The position numbers were made by a program, and so were the translations under genes. 64,000 nt of DNA, taken from positions 1,426,001 through 1,490,000 of the forward strand of contig CAXXSX010000002.1 in the NCBI GenBank assembly GCA_963677165.2, in the 5' to 3' direction. This document shows, piece after piece, positions 55,244 through 63,314 of the stretch. Each line of letters begins with the position of its first letter. Position 1 is the first letter of the stretch. A model generated the notes under the pieces. The model was not told where the DNA came from, searched no databases, and saw only the letters and a program-made list of their open reading frames with translations. Source of the stretch: JAFGXT01 sp963677165 (lineage in GTDB: Bacteria; Verrucomicrobiota; Lentisphaeria; Victivallales; SZUA-371).

Positions 55244-55945
55244 CTATTTTGCGATTATCGATTTTACCCATTGCGGAACGATTTCAGACGCGTTTCCGTA
55301 AATGACTTTGTCAAACATTTTGCTGTTTTCTGCCGGTTCTTTATTCAGGAGTATTGTTGCGGCTCCGTTTTCATGGGCTTCTTTCACCAGGGAGGCCGCA
55401 GGATGAATTTTTCCCGAAGTTCCAATGGCGGCAAATAAGTTACAGTTTACTACTGCGTTTTCTATCTCTTTTAAAAACAGCGGCGTTTCGTTGAACCAGA
55501 CAATGTGCGGACGTATTCCGCCCCATTCACTGCCGAAGCTGCATGCCGGACATTTCATCGCGATACTTGTCTGTTGAGTGCAATTGCTGACTTTTCCACA
55601 CAGCAAGCAGCGGCATTTCATGATTTCTCCATGCATGTGTATTATGTTTTTGCCGCCGGCCCGTTCGCATAGGTCATCAATGTTCTGGGTTATGTGAATC
55701 AGCTCTACCTCCGGCTCCAACTCAAGTTTAGCCAGTGCGTAATGAGCGGGATTGGGGGCGGCATTGATGATCTGATTGCGTCTCTGGTTATAGAATTTAT
55801 GTACAACTTCTGGATTTGCTGTAAACCCCTCAATGGTAGCGACTTCTTCAATGGAATAATTGTTCCAGAGTCCGTTACTGTCACGGAATGTTTCTATACC
55901 GCTTTCCGCACTCAATCCGGCACCGCTCAATATTACAATTTTCAT
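55244..55945 (-). CDS. cobB: Sir2-family NAD-dependent deacylase (CobB-like, class III)
   Basis: About 233 residues from the ATG at 55945 (AGAAGGG upstream; an in-frame ATG at 55978 adds a Lys-rich tail). Motifs: ILSGAGLSAESGIETFRDS, ITQNIDDLCERAG, the catalytic His in HMHGE, zinc cysteines CRCLLCGK and CPAC, and HIVWFNE. The FYNQRRNQI stretch has the YxxR pair of CobB/Sirt5 desuccinylases, which argues for a general lysine deacylase rather than a phage-defence SIR2 NADase. First gene of the minus-strand set that ends with the AAA+ ATPase. Confidence 0.9.
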   Translation of the reverse strand: MKIVILSGAGLSAESGIETFRDSNGLWNNYSIEEVATIEGFTANPEVVHKFYNQRRNQIINAAPNPAHYALAKLELEPEVELIHITQNIDDLCERAGGKNIIHMHGEIMKCRCLLCGKVSNCTQQTSIAMKCPACSFGSEWGGIRPHIVWFNETPLFLKEIENAVVNCNLFAAIGTSGKIHPAASLVKEAHENGAATILLNKEPAENSKMFDKVIYGNASEIVPQWVKSIIAK

Positions 55946-55978
55946 GGGACCCTTCTGTTTTGCCTTCTTGTTTTTCAT

Positions 55979-56772
55979 ATATCACTCGTTTATTTATTTG
56001 CAAGCTTTTCTTATGTCAGGCATCCACAATAAATAAACAATGGAATGAATTTGCCATATTGTTCTGTTAGTGCCTGGGCAGCTGTAACGGCAAATATAGT
56101 TGTTTCTTTCTTATTTATATTTTCATGCGGAATGATCATAATAAATATCTCGCTGCCAATATTTAACTGAGATCAAGCTATCATAAATCATACCAATACA
56201 AAAGAGAAATGATTTTACGCTCAAACCAGTACTTTGATGACAAGTCGGATGTATATTTACTTATCGCTGATGATAAATAAATGATCACTGGTTGTAAATG
56301 TATCAATCAAATAAGAAAGGTTTCCTTAGGACATAACGATGTACGATGGAATTCCAGCTTAAACTGTATTTAGTTTGAATTTGATAGGGTATAGAAAAAG
56401 GTAAAATAAAAGTGGTACCGGAGGTGTGCAGTTTCGCCTCCCGACATTCCACCTCAAAATCGCAAAGATTTAAACTTTTTAAATTCAAAAAAAAAAGTCA
56501 TATTCACGCTAAAAAAAGAAGCAACGAAAAACGATACTATCTAGTACTCAGAAGTCTCAAAATGGTATCAAACGGCACTATTGAAAGCTCTTTCTTTTTT
56601 ACGTGAAAAGATTGCTGGTTCTATCTACTGGTAGGATATAGTTCATAACAATTAATTCAAACATTCCTTTGAAAATCAGCTTTTTCTTCGGATTTTTATT
56701 ACTTTCCAGATGAAAGTGCTATATGGTAGTTATTTTTCATTCGACCCTGGTATCTTTCTAAGAGAATAGGCG
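55979..56772. other. Non-coding stretch upstream of cobB
   Basis: AT-rich, about 0.8 kb, no credible gene on either strand. It must hold the promoter of cobB. A GGAGG/CCTCC stem (near 56422-56443) followed by an A/T-rich dyad is visible, as is a weak sigma-54-like match near 56041-56056 that I reject. Nothing else is recognised. Confidence 0.4.
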
Positions 56773-57010
56773 ATGACTCGAAGCCAACGCTTGCATCAGT
56801 GGTAGCAAACTCTGGAGCGTTTTGAAGAAATAATATAAGTTTGAACTGTTCTGTCGGAGGGGTTAAAATGCAAGATTGTTTCTGGGAACATTATCACAGG
56901 TGGAAGGTAAGTAGCCAAAATCACTGATCGTAACTATATTTTCAGTGTCCTTTATTTCTATCACATATTCTGAAAACATTCGTAAAGCGATGTCCATCTG
57001 TAATGCCGTA
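56773..57010 (+). pseudogene. Decayed IS66-type transposition genes (tnpA/tnpB remnants)
   Basis: The + strand reads MTRSQRLHQW, stop, QTLERFE, then after a frameshift NISLNCSVGGV...HYHRWK, matching the IS66 OrfA pattern of MT-SQR--W---L--- followed by a 'LS---C---GV----HY-W' block. Directly after, ITYSENIRKAMSICNAV resembles the TnpB start '(GY/GF)TDMRKSIDGL-A-V'. Several stops and shifts make it non-functional. The match is by eye and weak; the surrounding 57011-57104 is A/T-rich with no further landmark. Confidence 0.35.
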
Positions 57011-57104
57011 TGAAACAAGAAAAACAGATGAACTTTTTCGACTTTTTTTTAATTAAATTCTACGAGACAGTAATTACCTCACATTTAATATTCCATGCTT
57101 TTTA

Positions 57105-57770
57105 TTATTGACTGGCATTCCAGACATAGTCATAAACAGAACTGCTATCTCTAATTGATTCAGCATGACCATCCATACATAGTATATTTACATTGCCGCC
57201 ATGACGAGAGGCTCCTGCCCAGCGATTCTTTAAGTCAGTAAAGTTTCCATAAGGAGAAGAATTCATCCCATCATCAAAATCCATAATTGTTTGTGATGGT
57301 TTCCTCCATCGACACCGTGCAGGTGGACTCATATTGGCGTTAACGGTATAAGATATCGCATAATTTTGTGAATAAGCTAATAAGAAAGTTGGTTTATTGG
57401 TATCTTCGGGGATTACAGTAGATACTTCCATATTGATTCCTTTTATGGCTCCAGGACAGGCGTATACACCTCCATCATTTCCAGATGGCAGCATATACAC
57501 ACGTAACCAATGATGCCACCAAGCTTTGTTCCAAGCCACCTTTCCGGGTATTGTTATTCCCCAGGTTGGAGCAAATCGATCCTGGTAGTCGTCCGCATAC
57601 ATGATCTGTGCATTACCAATCCCTTTCAGGTTATTCATGCACTGAATTGCTTTGGCTTTGTCTCTTGCTTTACTTAGAGCAGGCAATAACATTGCAGCTA
57701 GAATTGCAATGATGGCTATCACCACGAGGAGCTCTATGAGAGTGAAATACATTTTTTGTTTGATTCTCAT
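57105..57770 (-). CDS. Pseudopilin-like protein with H-X9-DG motif
   Basis: 221 residues: leader MRIKQKMY, then FTLIELLVVIAIIAILAA, KARDKAKAIQCMNNLKGIG and C-terminal HGGNVNILCMDGH, an exact H-X9-DG signature. An AAGGA ribosome site precedes the ATG. The gene stands alone, about 0.8 kb from the AraC gene, but has an upstream element 43/46 identical to one in front of the aminotransferase operon, so it is probably co-regulated with that catabolic unit. Family function unknown. Confidence 0.87.
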   Translation of the reverse strand: MRIKQKMYFTLIELLVVIAIIAILAAMLLPALSKARDKAKAIQCMNNLKGIGNAQIMYADDYQDRFAPTWGITIPGKVAWNKAWWHHWLRVYMLPSGNDGGVYACPGAIKGINMEVSTVIPEDTNKPTFLLAYSQNYAISYTVNANMSPPARCRWRKPSQTIMDFDDGMNSSPYGNFTDLKNRWAGASRHGGNVNILCMDGHAESIRDSSSVYDYVWNASQ

Positions 57771-58015
57771 TGTACATTCCTTTTGGGTTTTACTAAAAAC
57801 AATTTTAGTCAGCGACAGTCTTTTCTTTTTTTGTGGTTCGAGTTTTTTAATTATGAAATTTCTATTGCTGTTGCGTTCTTTCTAAAATAGGGTTGATCAT
57901 TCTGGATTTGTCGCATTTATTTGGCATTTAATGATTTTTCTCTAATAACAGAAAAACCAGATTTAGATATTCCTCTATAGTTAGAATCTTAACAGCTTAA
58001 GTTGTTTATAAGATA

Positions 58016-58086
58016 AATTATACTTTGAATATTGGTTGTAGTCAATTACCGATTCGTGCTATTGATTAACGCTTATTGCTATAATA
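58016..58086 (+). promoter_or_regulatory. Putative AraC operator, copy A (upstream of pseudopilin)
   Basis: The core 58041-58086 is 43/46 identical to the reverse complement of 59453-59498. Inside it an 18-bp unit occurs twice with a period of 20 bp (ATTACCGATTCGTGCTAT and ATTAACGCTTATTGCTAT), the arrangement of AraC-type direct half-sites. It sits about 250 bp upstream of the pseudopilin start. The remaining non-coding DNA between 58087 and 58564 shows only a possible 17-codon ORF at 58182 that I do not call. Confidence 0.6.
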
Positions 58087-58564
58087 TACGCAGACAACTA
58101 TAATAGTTGAGGCATACAGCCTAATTGAAGCGACTAATAAAATCTTAAGGTACTTGCTTGTTTCGTTTAAAGAGAACAGCTATGACAGAAGCATTATTTC
58201 GTCATTTAGAGAAAAAACGTTTTTACGGCGGCTGAAAACATGGCACCATACGCAAATTCCATTTATCGCTACCTGAAACCAGATGTTCGTAAAATATTTT
58301 ATCTTCTGGTTGTTTTATTTTAGTTATAATATCCATATTAACTGCTTTTTGAGTGTAGATAAAAATGATATTCATAAAATATTATGGATAAAATACATAA
58401 CATTGTCAACGGCTGGAAGCTATTTTATTCCAGAAATTACCCGAAATATATTCTATCCAACGAATGGTATCAGTATCGCTTCACCCCCTGCATCTTACAC
58501 TCCCAAAACGGAAAAACATAAAATACGCCGGATAAACTTTCTGGTTCCAACAAGCGAAAGCTGT

Positions 58565-59431
58565 TTAGTTGTTGTCTTTAAGCCATCTTGAAAATGCGGC
58601 AGGAGAGGAAAATCCGAGTTCATCAGCTATCTGTTTTTTATTGAACCCTTCATTTGAAAGTTCTTTATATCGGTTAAGTCTGGATAAATTGATAAATTCC
58701 AGAACTGAGAAACCGGTTACATCCTTGAATAGGCGAGCAAAGTGAAATTTACTGTAGCCTGCTATATATGCCAGTCTGGAGATATCAAGGTTTTTTCCTC
58801 CTGTCTCCCGGATATGTTCAGTAACAGTATTAATGACTTTCTTATGATGAAGCTCTATTGGGGGAACTCTCTCCATCCCCACATCATTACCAGCCCGGCA
58901 TAGTTCAAGCAAGAGCCCGGAAATCGCATTTTTTAGGTATAACCAGTTGAATTTGCCATCGACTGTTTGATTGGATGTGAATCTGCTCCACGCGTTTATA
59001 AATAGCTGGCCGGCATAATTGTGTTCGTCAAAAGTATAGTTAAAAGTCCTGTGGTTTTTTTCTTTTCCGTTTATTCTGGAATAAGGGGTACTGGTAAAAA
59101 TCGTTTTATTGATAATTCGAAACCATAGGTGTTGGAAATTATCATAAAAAGGTGGATAATAAAGATCATGCTTTTCTTTAGAGTCAATAAGGAAAAAAGT
59201 TCCGGTTTGACATGGGTACACGGAGTTCTCCAGGCTGAAAAAACTGTTTCCTGATAATACCAGCATTGCTTCTTTATGGTAATGCCAATCGCAACTTTTA
59301 TTAATCCAGTCGAGATATTCTCCCGAGGGGGATGCTGTAGTAATATCAGATTCGATGGAAGATACCACCTTAAGTGATTCGCCAGAAAGCATTACAGCTA
59401 AATCGTTATCATTAAAATAAGCGTTTTTCAT
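58565..59431 (-). CDS. AraC-family transcriptional regulator
   Basis: 288 residues. The N-terminal sensor (WHYHKEAMLVLSGNSFFS, a cupin-like strand set) and C-terminal HTHs (ISRLAYIAGYSKFHFARLFK and KKQIADELGFSSPAAFSRWL) are typical. It is divergent from the operon starting at 59584, with a 152-bp shared region carrying the repeated element 59453-59525. It probably activates that operon and the pseudopilin gene. The inducer is probably a sugar-type compound of the operon. Confidence 0.92.
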   Translation of the reverse strand: MKNAYFNDNDLAVMLSGESLKVVSSIESDITTASPSGEYLDWINKSCDWHYHKEAMLVLSGNSFFSLENSVYPCQTGTFFLIDSKEKHDLYYPPFYDNFQHLWFRIINKTIFTSTPYSRINGKEKNHRTFNYTFDEHNYAGQLFINAWSRFTSNQTVDGKFNWLYLKNAISGLLLELCRAGNDVGMERVPPIELHHKKVINTVTEHIRETGGKNLDISRLAYIAGYSKFHFARLFKDVTGFSVLEFINLSRLNRYKELSNEGFNKKQIADELGFSSPAAFSRWLKDNN

Positions 59432-59452
59432 ATTTCAAATCTTAAATCCGTT

Positions 59453-59525
59453 ATTATAGCAACAACCGTTAATCAATAGCAAGAATCGGTAATTGACTGC
59501 ATTCATTACTCAAAGTATAATTTAA
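59453..59525 (-). promoter_or_regulatory. Putative AraC operator, copy B (divergent intergenic region)
   Basis: Minus-strand copy of the element at 58016-58086. Its core (59453-59498) carries two 18-bp direct repeats at 20-bp period, 15/18 identical (ATTACCGATTCTTGCTAT and ATTAACGGTTGTTGCTAT). It lies 21-93 bp before the AraC start and 58-130 bp before the aminotransferase start, so one site could serve both directions. Both copies point the same way relative to their downstream target genes. Confidence 0.65.
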
Positions 59526-59583
59526 ACCAAAGCAATAGTCAAGCTTTGATCAATACATATATAAACAATGAAGGAAGTTAATC

Positions 59584-60720
59584 ATGTATGAGATTGGAGA
59601 AAAAGAAATTCATGCAGTCACGAAAGTGATCGAAAATAAACAATTTATGCGATACCGTGGCGGAGAAGGCGGTTTTACCGAAACCTTCGAAAAAGATTTG
59701 TATAATAAATTCGATATCAAGTATGCCCTGACTGTCAATAGCGGTACAAGTGCTTTAATTTGCGCTCTTGCTGCAATGGGTATCGGTCCTGGCGATGAGG
59801 TAATTGTCCCTGCCTATACGTGGGTAGCCAGTGCTTTGGCTCCACTTGCGGTCGGAGCAGTTCCAGTGCTTGCAGATATTGACGAGAGCCTGACTTTGGA
59901 CCCTCAGGATGTTGAACGGAGAATCACTCCATATACGAAAGCAATCATTCCTGTTCACATGATCAATTTGCCTTGTAATATGAACGCAATTATGGAAATT
60001 GCCGAAAAACATAGGCTGATGGTATTGGAAGATGCCTGTCAGGCAATAGGCGTTAACTACATGGACAGGCGACTTGGAACAATTGGGCATGCCGGAGCCT
60101 ACAGCTTTAATATGTTCAAGAATCTTACTTGTGGTGAAGGTGGTGCATTGGTTACAAACAATGACAGAGTTTATACCAGAGCTTTGATGTATCACGATGC
60201 CGGAGCATTTACCCGGGATTACGCCCCAACAGTAAAAGAACCGTTTTTCCCTGGTGTGAATTATCGCGTTTCTGAAATTCAGGGCGCGATTATGGGAGAA
60301 CAGTTAAAACGTCTTGACGGAATCATCGCGAAATTACAGGCACACCGGAAGATAATGGTTGAAGTTCTGGCAAATACAAGTCTGTTTAAGGTTGCCAAGC
60401 ATAACTCTCCCGGAGATGAAGTTGGTCTGGCAATAACGTTTCAATCTTCTGAAGAAGCATCAGTATTCGGAGCGAAACACCAGTTCTCACCCTTGATTGA
60501 TTCAGGAAGACATGTATATACTAATTGGGACCCGTTGCTGAAACAAAGAGCATTTCACCCTAAGATGAATCCATTTAACTGGGCTCAGCGTAAAATCGAA
60601 TATACGGAAGACATGTGTTCCCAAACACTGGACATCCTTTCGCGTTCGATAAACGTTCCTGTGCCATATGATATGAGCGAAAACGAAGTTCGGGATTTCG
60701 CCACAAAACTAATTTCATAG
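59584..60720 (+). CDS. DegT/DnrJ/EryC1/StrS family PLP aminotransferase
   Basis: 378 residues. Asp150 in LEDACQAIG and Schiff-base Lys179 in YSFNMFKNLTCGEGGALV. Compared with the other two DegT proteins of the window it lacks the N-terminal LAI-GG stretch and is closer to aminocyclitol/glutamine-type StrS members. GAAGGAAG precedes the ATG. First gene of a catabolic-looking operon with a TIM-barrel isomerase and amidohydrolase-fold proteins, so it probably removes or exchanges an amino group on a sugar-like compound. Confidence 0.92.
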   Translation: MYEIGEKEIHAVTKVIENKQFMRYRGGEGGFTETFEKDLYNKFDIKYALTVNSGTSALICALAAMGIGPGDEVIVPAYTWVASALAPLAVGAVPVLADIDESLTLDPQDVERRITPYTKAIIPVHMINLPCNMNAIMEIAEKHRLMVLEDACQAIGVNYMDRRLGTIGHAGAYSFNMFKNLTCGEGGALVTNNDRVYTRALMYHDAGAFTRDYAPTVKEPFFPGVNYRVSEIQGAIMGEQLKRLDGIIAKLQAHRKIMVEVLANTSLFKVAKHNSPGDEVGLAITFQSSEEASVFGAKHQFSPLIDSGRHVYTNWDPLLKQRAFHPKMNPFNWAQRKIEYTEDMCSQTLDILSRSINVPVPYDMSENEVRDFATKLIS

Positions 60721-60745
60721 AGAATCATATTTAAAGGAATGAAAA

Positions 60746-61501
60746 ATGCAAGATTTCAAATTAGGTATTCAACTATATACTTTGGGTGGGCTGCTAAATG
60801 ATGATTTCCACGGTTGCCTCAAAGAATTAGCGGCAATGGGATATGACGGAGTCGAGTTTGCGGGAATATACGGTGGACGGACTCCGGAACAGTTGGCGGA
60901 TGAACTGCAGGAGCTTGGTTTGGCTGTTTGTGGAATGCACTTACCTGTTACGGCAATTATGGATCCGGACAATGAGGCATACCGTTACGCGAATGCTATT
61001 GGTTGCAAGTATTTAATTACCAGTATTTGCGGAACTTTTATCGATGATTTTGAAGAAGTTGTACGAAATTGTCGTAAAGCGGGGCAGGTGGCAGCAGAAC
61101 AGGGGCTGTGTTTTGCCTATCATAATCATGCACTGGAATTTCAGAAAATAAATGGAAAATGTGCCATGGATTTATTTTATGAGCAAACTCCGATATTTCA
61201 GGTTAAGGCTGAGCTTGATACTTATTGGATAAAAAAAGGTGGTGAAGATCCCGTTCCTTATCTTAAAAAGTATGCCCTGCGGCTACCGCTCATCCATTTG
61301 AAAGACATGGATAAGACAGACGGCAGCTTTGCCGCGGTTGGTACTGGTTCGATTGACTTGCCTGGAATTCTTGATGTGGCGCGTGACAGTGTTGCGGAAT
61401 GGGTGATTTATGAACAGGATTCTTGTCCGATCTCTCCGTTGGAATGTGCTCGTATCAGTATTGAAAATATTAAAAAGCTTGAAACGTCAGCGACAAAATA
61501 A
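60746..61501 (+). CDS. Sugar phosphate isomerase/epimerase (xylose-isomerase-like TIM barrel)
   Basis: 251 residues. LGIQLYTLG start, AAMGYDGVEFAGIYGG, CFAYHNHALEFQ, AELDTYWIKKGGEDP, LPLIHLKDMDKTDG and WVIYEQDSC are the AP-endonuclease-2 fold motifs. The Glu/Asp/His/Glu metal ligands are visible. It would isomerise a keto or aldose form, probably of an inositol- or sugar-type compound (IolE/IolI-like). 25 bp after the aminotransferase gene. Confidence 0.9.
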   Translation: MQDFKLGIQLYTLGGLLNDDFHGCLKELAAMGYDGVEFAGIYGGRTPEQLADELQELGLAVCGMHLPVTAIMDPDNEAYRYANAIGCKYLITSICGTFIDDFEEVVRNCRKAGQVAAEQGLCFAYHNHALEFQKINGKCAMDLFYEQTPIFQVKAELDTYWIKKGGEDPVPYLKKYALRLPLIHLKDMDKTDGSFAAVGTGSIDLPGILDVARDSVAEWVIYEQDSCPISPLECARISIENIKKLETSATK

Positions 61502-61547
61502 TATTCAGGAAATATTTTAGGTTAGAGGTATAAAAACAGGTAATGGC

Positions 61548-62303
61548 ATGAAATTTTTTGACGCAAATATTTTGTATGGAGTGCCTTCGCAAAGGAGAAT
61601 GTATAGACCAATTTCGAATATCGAGACTCTGCTCAGTAAATTGCAGGAATTCGGTATTGACAAGGCTATAGTTCACCGGGAAGAGCAATTCTTCAGCAGT
61701 CCGGTATCTTCAAATGCACAGCTTGCGGCTGATATCTCTCTGATAGATAATTTGTGGGGAATATGGACTATGCTTCCTCCTCATTGCAATGAAATGCCTT
61801 CTTCTGGCACAATTCTCTCGGAAATGAAAAGAAACAGGATTATCGGCTGGCAATTTTTCCCGGGACAAAACCAGTATTTATTTCACTGGCGTGTAATGAA
61901 AACCTGGTTTGAGCTGGCTGAAAAAAACCGCATACCTCTTTTTATTGATTTTGCATTTGTCGCTGAACGTGATTTGCTTGAGGTAATGGATAAATATCCG
62001 GAACTGACAGTTATTCTTAGAAATTCAAATGTCTGGCCTTCCGACAGAATCTTACGTCCGTTCTTGAGTGAGTTTCCCAATGTTTATATGGAGACCTCCT
62101 ACTATTTAACGGCAGATGGTATTGAATCATTGGTGGCGGATGGCTTTGGCAAGCAAATACTATTTTCAACCCATTTTCAGGAAATGCATGTTGGAGGTCC
62201 CATGTTAATGCTCAAACATGCAAATATTTCTGAATCAGAAAAGTCACTTATCGCGGCAAAAAATCTTGAGCGGATATTGGAGAGTATAAATTATGATCAA
62301 TAA
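61548..62303 (+). CDS. Amidohydrolase_2-fold protein lacking the HxH metal motif
   Basis: 251 residues, TIM-barrel amidohydrolase_2-like (FDANILYG at the N-terminus, ELTVILRN, FLSEFPNVYMETSYYLT, ILFSTHFQEMHVGGP). The place where relatives have 'DxHxHxG' reads DANILYG, without histidines, and the Asp of the C-terminal 'GTDxP' motif is replaced (STHFQ), so a catalytic metal site appears absent. It overlaps the next gene by 11 bp, which encodes a complete-looking relative; the two may form a mixed complex. It could be a structural or regulatory subunit. Confidence 0.75.
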   Translation: MKFFDANILYGVPSQRRMYRPISNIETLLSKLQEFGIDKAIVHREEQFFSSPVSSNAQLAADISLIDNLWGIWTMLPPHCNEMPSSGTILSEMKRNRIIGWQFFPGQNQYLFHWRVMKTWFELAEKNRIPLFIDFAFVAERDLLEVMDKYPELTVILRNSNVWPSDRILRPFLSEFPNVYMETSYYLTADGIESLVADGFGKQILFSTHFQEMHVGGPMLMLKHANISESEKSLIAAKNLERILESINYDQ

Positions 62304-63138
62304 TAGTTCAAAATTGGCAAAAATACTCTGGGAAAAAGGCTTTTCTGAAAATTGTCCGATAATAGATTTCCATGCTCATATGAACCCGATGCCGGGCGGA
62401 TATCTTCCCGAAGATACTGCTGACAAAATGTATCATAAAATGATTCGGTGCAATACCCGATTAATGCTTTTCTGCGGTCATGAGGCCTTGTTTGCTCCTG
62501 CCAGTAACCATATAAAAGATATTAATGCAGTGCGCAAACACCCGGACCGGATGCGAGCTTATTTTGCCATTAATGGTAATTCTCCGGATATAGAAGCTGA
62601 CTATGAACGGTTTGTAGATAATCCTGATGTCTTTGTTGGCCTGAAAAGTCTTCCTGACTATTTTCATTATGCAATATCTGACGAAATTTACAAACCTTTT
62701 TATGAATACATAAATGACCGTAAATTACTATATCTGTCCCATACCTGGGGCGGGAGCGAATATAATGGCATTAAGGAAGTTGAAAAATTCTTAAAAACTT
62801 ATCCTGATGTCACTTTTATTGCGGGACATTCATTTCATGGGGAATGGGACGAAGCTGCCAGATTGTGTAATACCTATGAAAATCTCTATCTGGAACTTAC
62901 TGCTGTCATAGACGAAATTGGTCCATTGGAATATCTGCTGAAAAAATGTGGTTCGGAAAAAATGCTGTTCGGTACTGATTTACCATGGTTTGACACATTG
63001 CACGGAGTTGGCTATATCCTTTCTACAGAAATGTCTGATACCGATCGGGAAAACATTCTTTACCGGAATGGAGTGCGAATTCTGCAGAAATATGAATGGT
63101 TCCAAAAGCTATGGCAGAATCACAAGATGAATATATAG
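62293..63138 (+). CDS. Amidohydrolase_2-family hydrolase or decarboxylase
   Basis: 281 residues. HxH motif in PIIDFHAHMNPMPGG, His in LLYLSHTWGGSEYN, second His in FIAGHSFHGEWDEA and the Asp in MLFGTDLPWFD: a full metal site. Family members hydrolyse or decarboxylate ring-type acids and lactones. The preceding gene encodes a similar barrel without these ligands. Start ATG at 62293 lies inside the preceding frame and is preceded by GGAG. Substrate unknown; amine, ketone or lactone of the same pathway is inferred. Confidence 0.88.
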   Translation: MINNSSKLAKILWEKGFSENCPIIDFHAHMNPMPGGYLPEDTADKMYHKMIRCNTRLMLFCGHEALFAPASNHIKDINAVRKHPDRMRAYFAINGNSPDIEADYERFVDNPDVFVGLKSLPDYFHYAISDEIYKPFYEYINDRKLLYLSHTWGGSEYNGIKEVEKFLKTYPDVTFIAGHSFHGEWDEAARLCNTYENLYLELTAVIDEIGPLEYLLKKCGSEKMLFGTDLPWFDTLHGVGYILSTEMSDTDRENILYRNGVRILQKYEWFQKLWQNHKMNI

Positions 63139-63244
63139 ATTTGACAATGAAATCAAAATACTTAAAAGCATCTGCGGAACTTTCCCTTTAGCTTTTCCAA
63201 GGACTACGCAAAAAAATGAATAGCGGCAAAATACCGTGAAAAAT

Positions 63245-63296
63245 ATAGAAAAAACGAAACACTTTGCCATTGTTTTTTCTATTTAAATTTTTTTTT
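63245..63296 (+). terminator. A/T-rich hairpin plus T-run before the URO-D-like gene
   Basis: ATAGAAAAAAC (63245-63255) and GTTTTTTCTAT (63272-63282) form an 11-bp perfect stem, followed by TTTAAATTTTTTTTT. It lies between the amidohydrolase stop and the next ATG, so it could end most transcripts or act as an attenuator before the URO-D-like gene. Low GC in the stem makes it weak as an intrinsic terminator. Confidence 0.4.
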
Positions 63297-63314
63297 ACAC
63301 AGGAGAACAACTCT

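Noticed and set aside
55244..55945. Sirtuin as a phage-defence SIR2 NADase
   Set aside because: It has zinc cysteines and the YxxR pair of CobB-type deacylases and no extra effector domain, so a housekeeping deacylase is more likely.
56041..56056. Sigma-54-like match upstream of cobB
   Set aside because: The -24 TGGCA is present but the -12 GC reads CC; the key -12 G is lost.
58182..58235. Short ORF (17 codons) in the region between pseudopilin and AraC
   Set aside because: No ribosome site, no family similarity and no continuation; probably chance.
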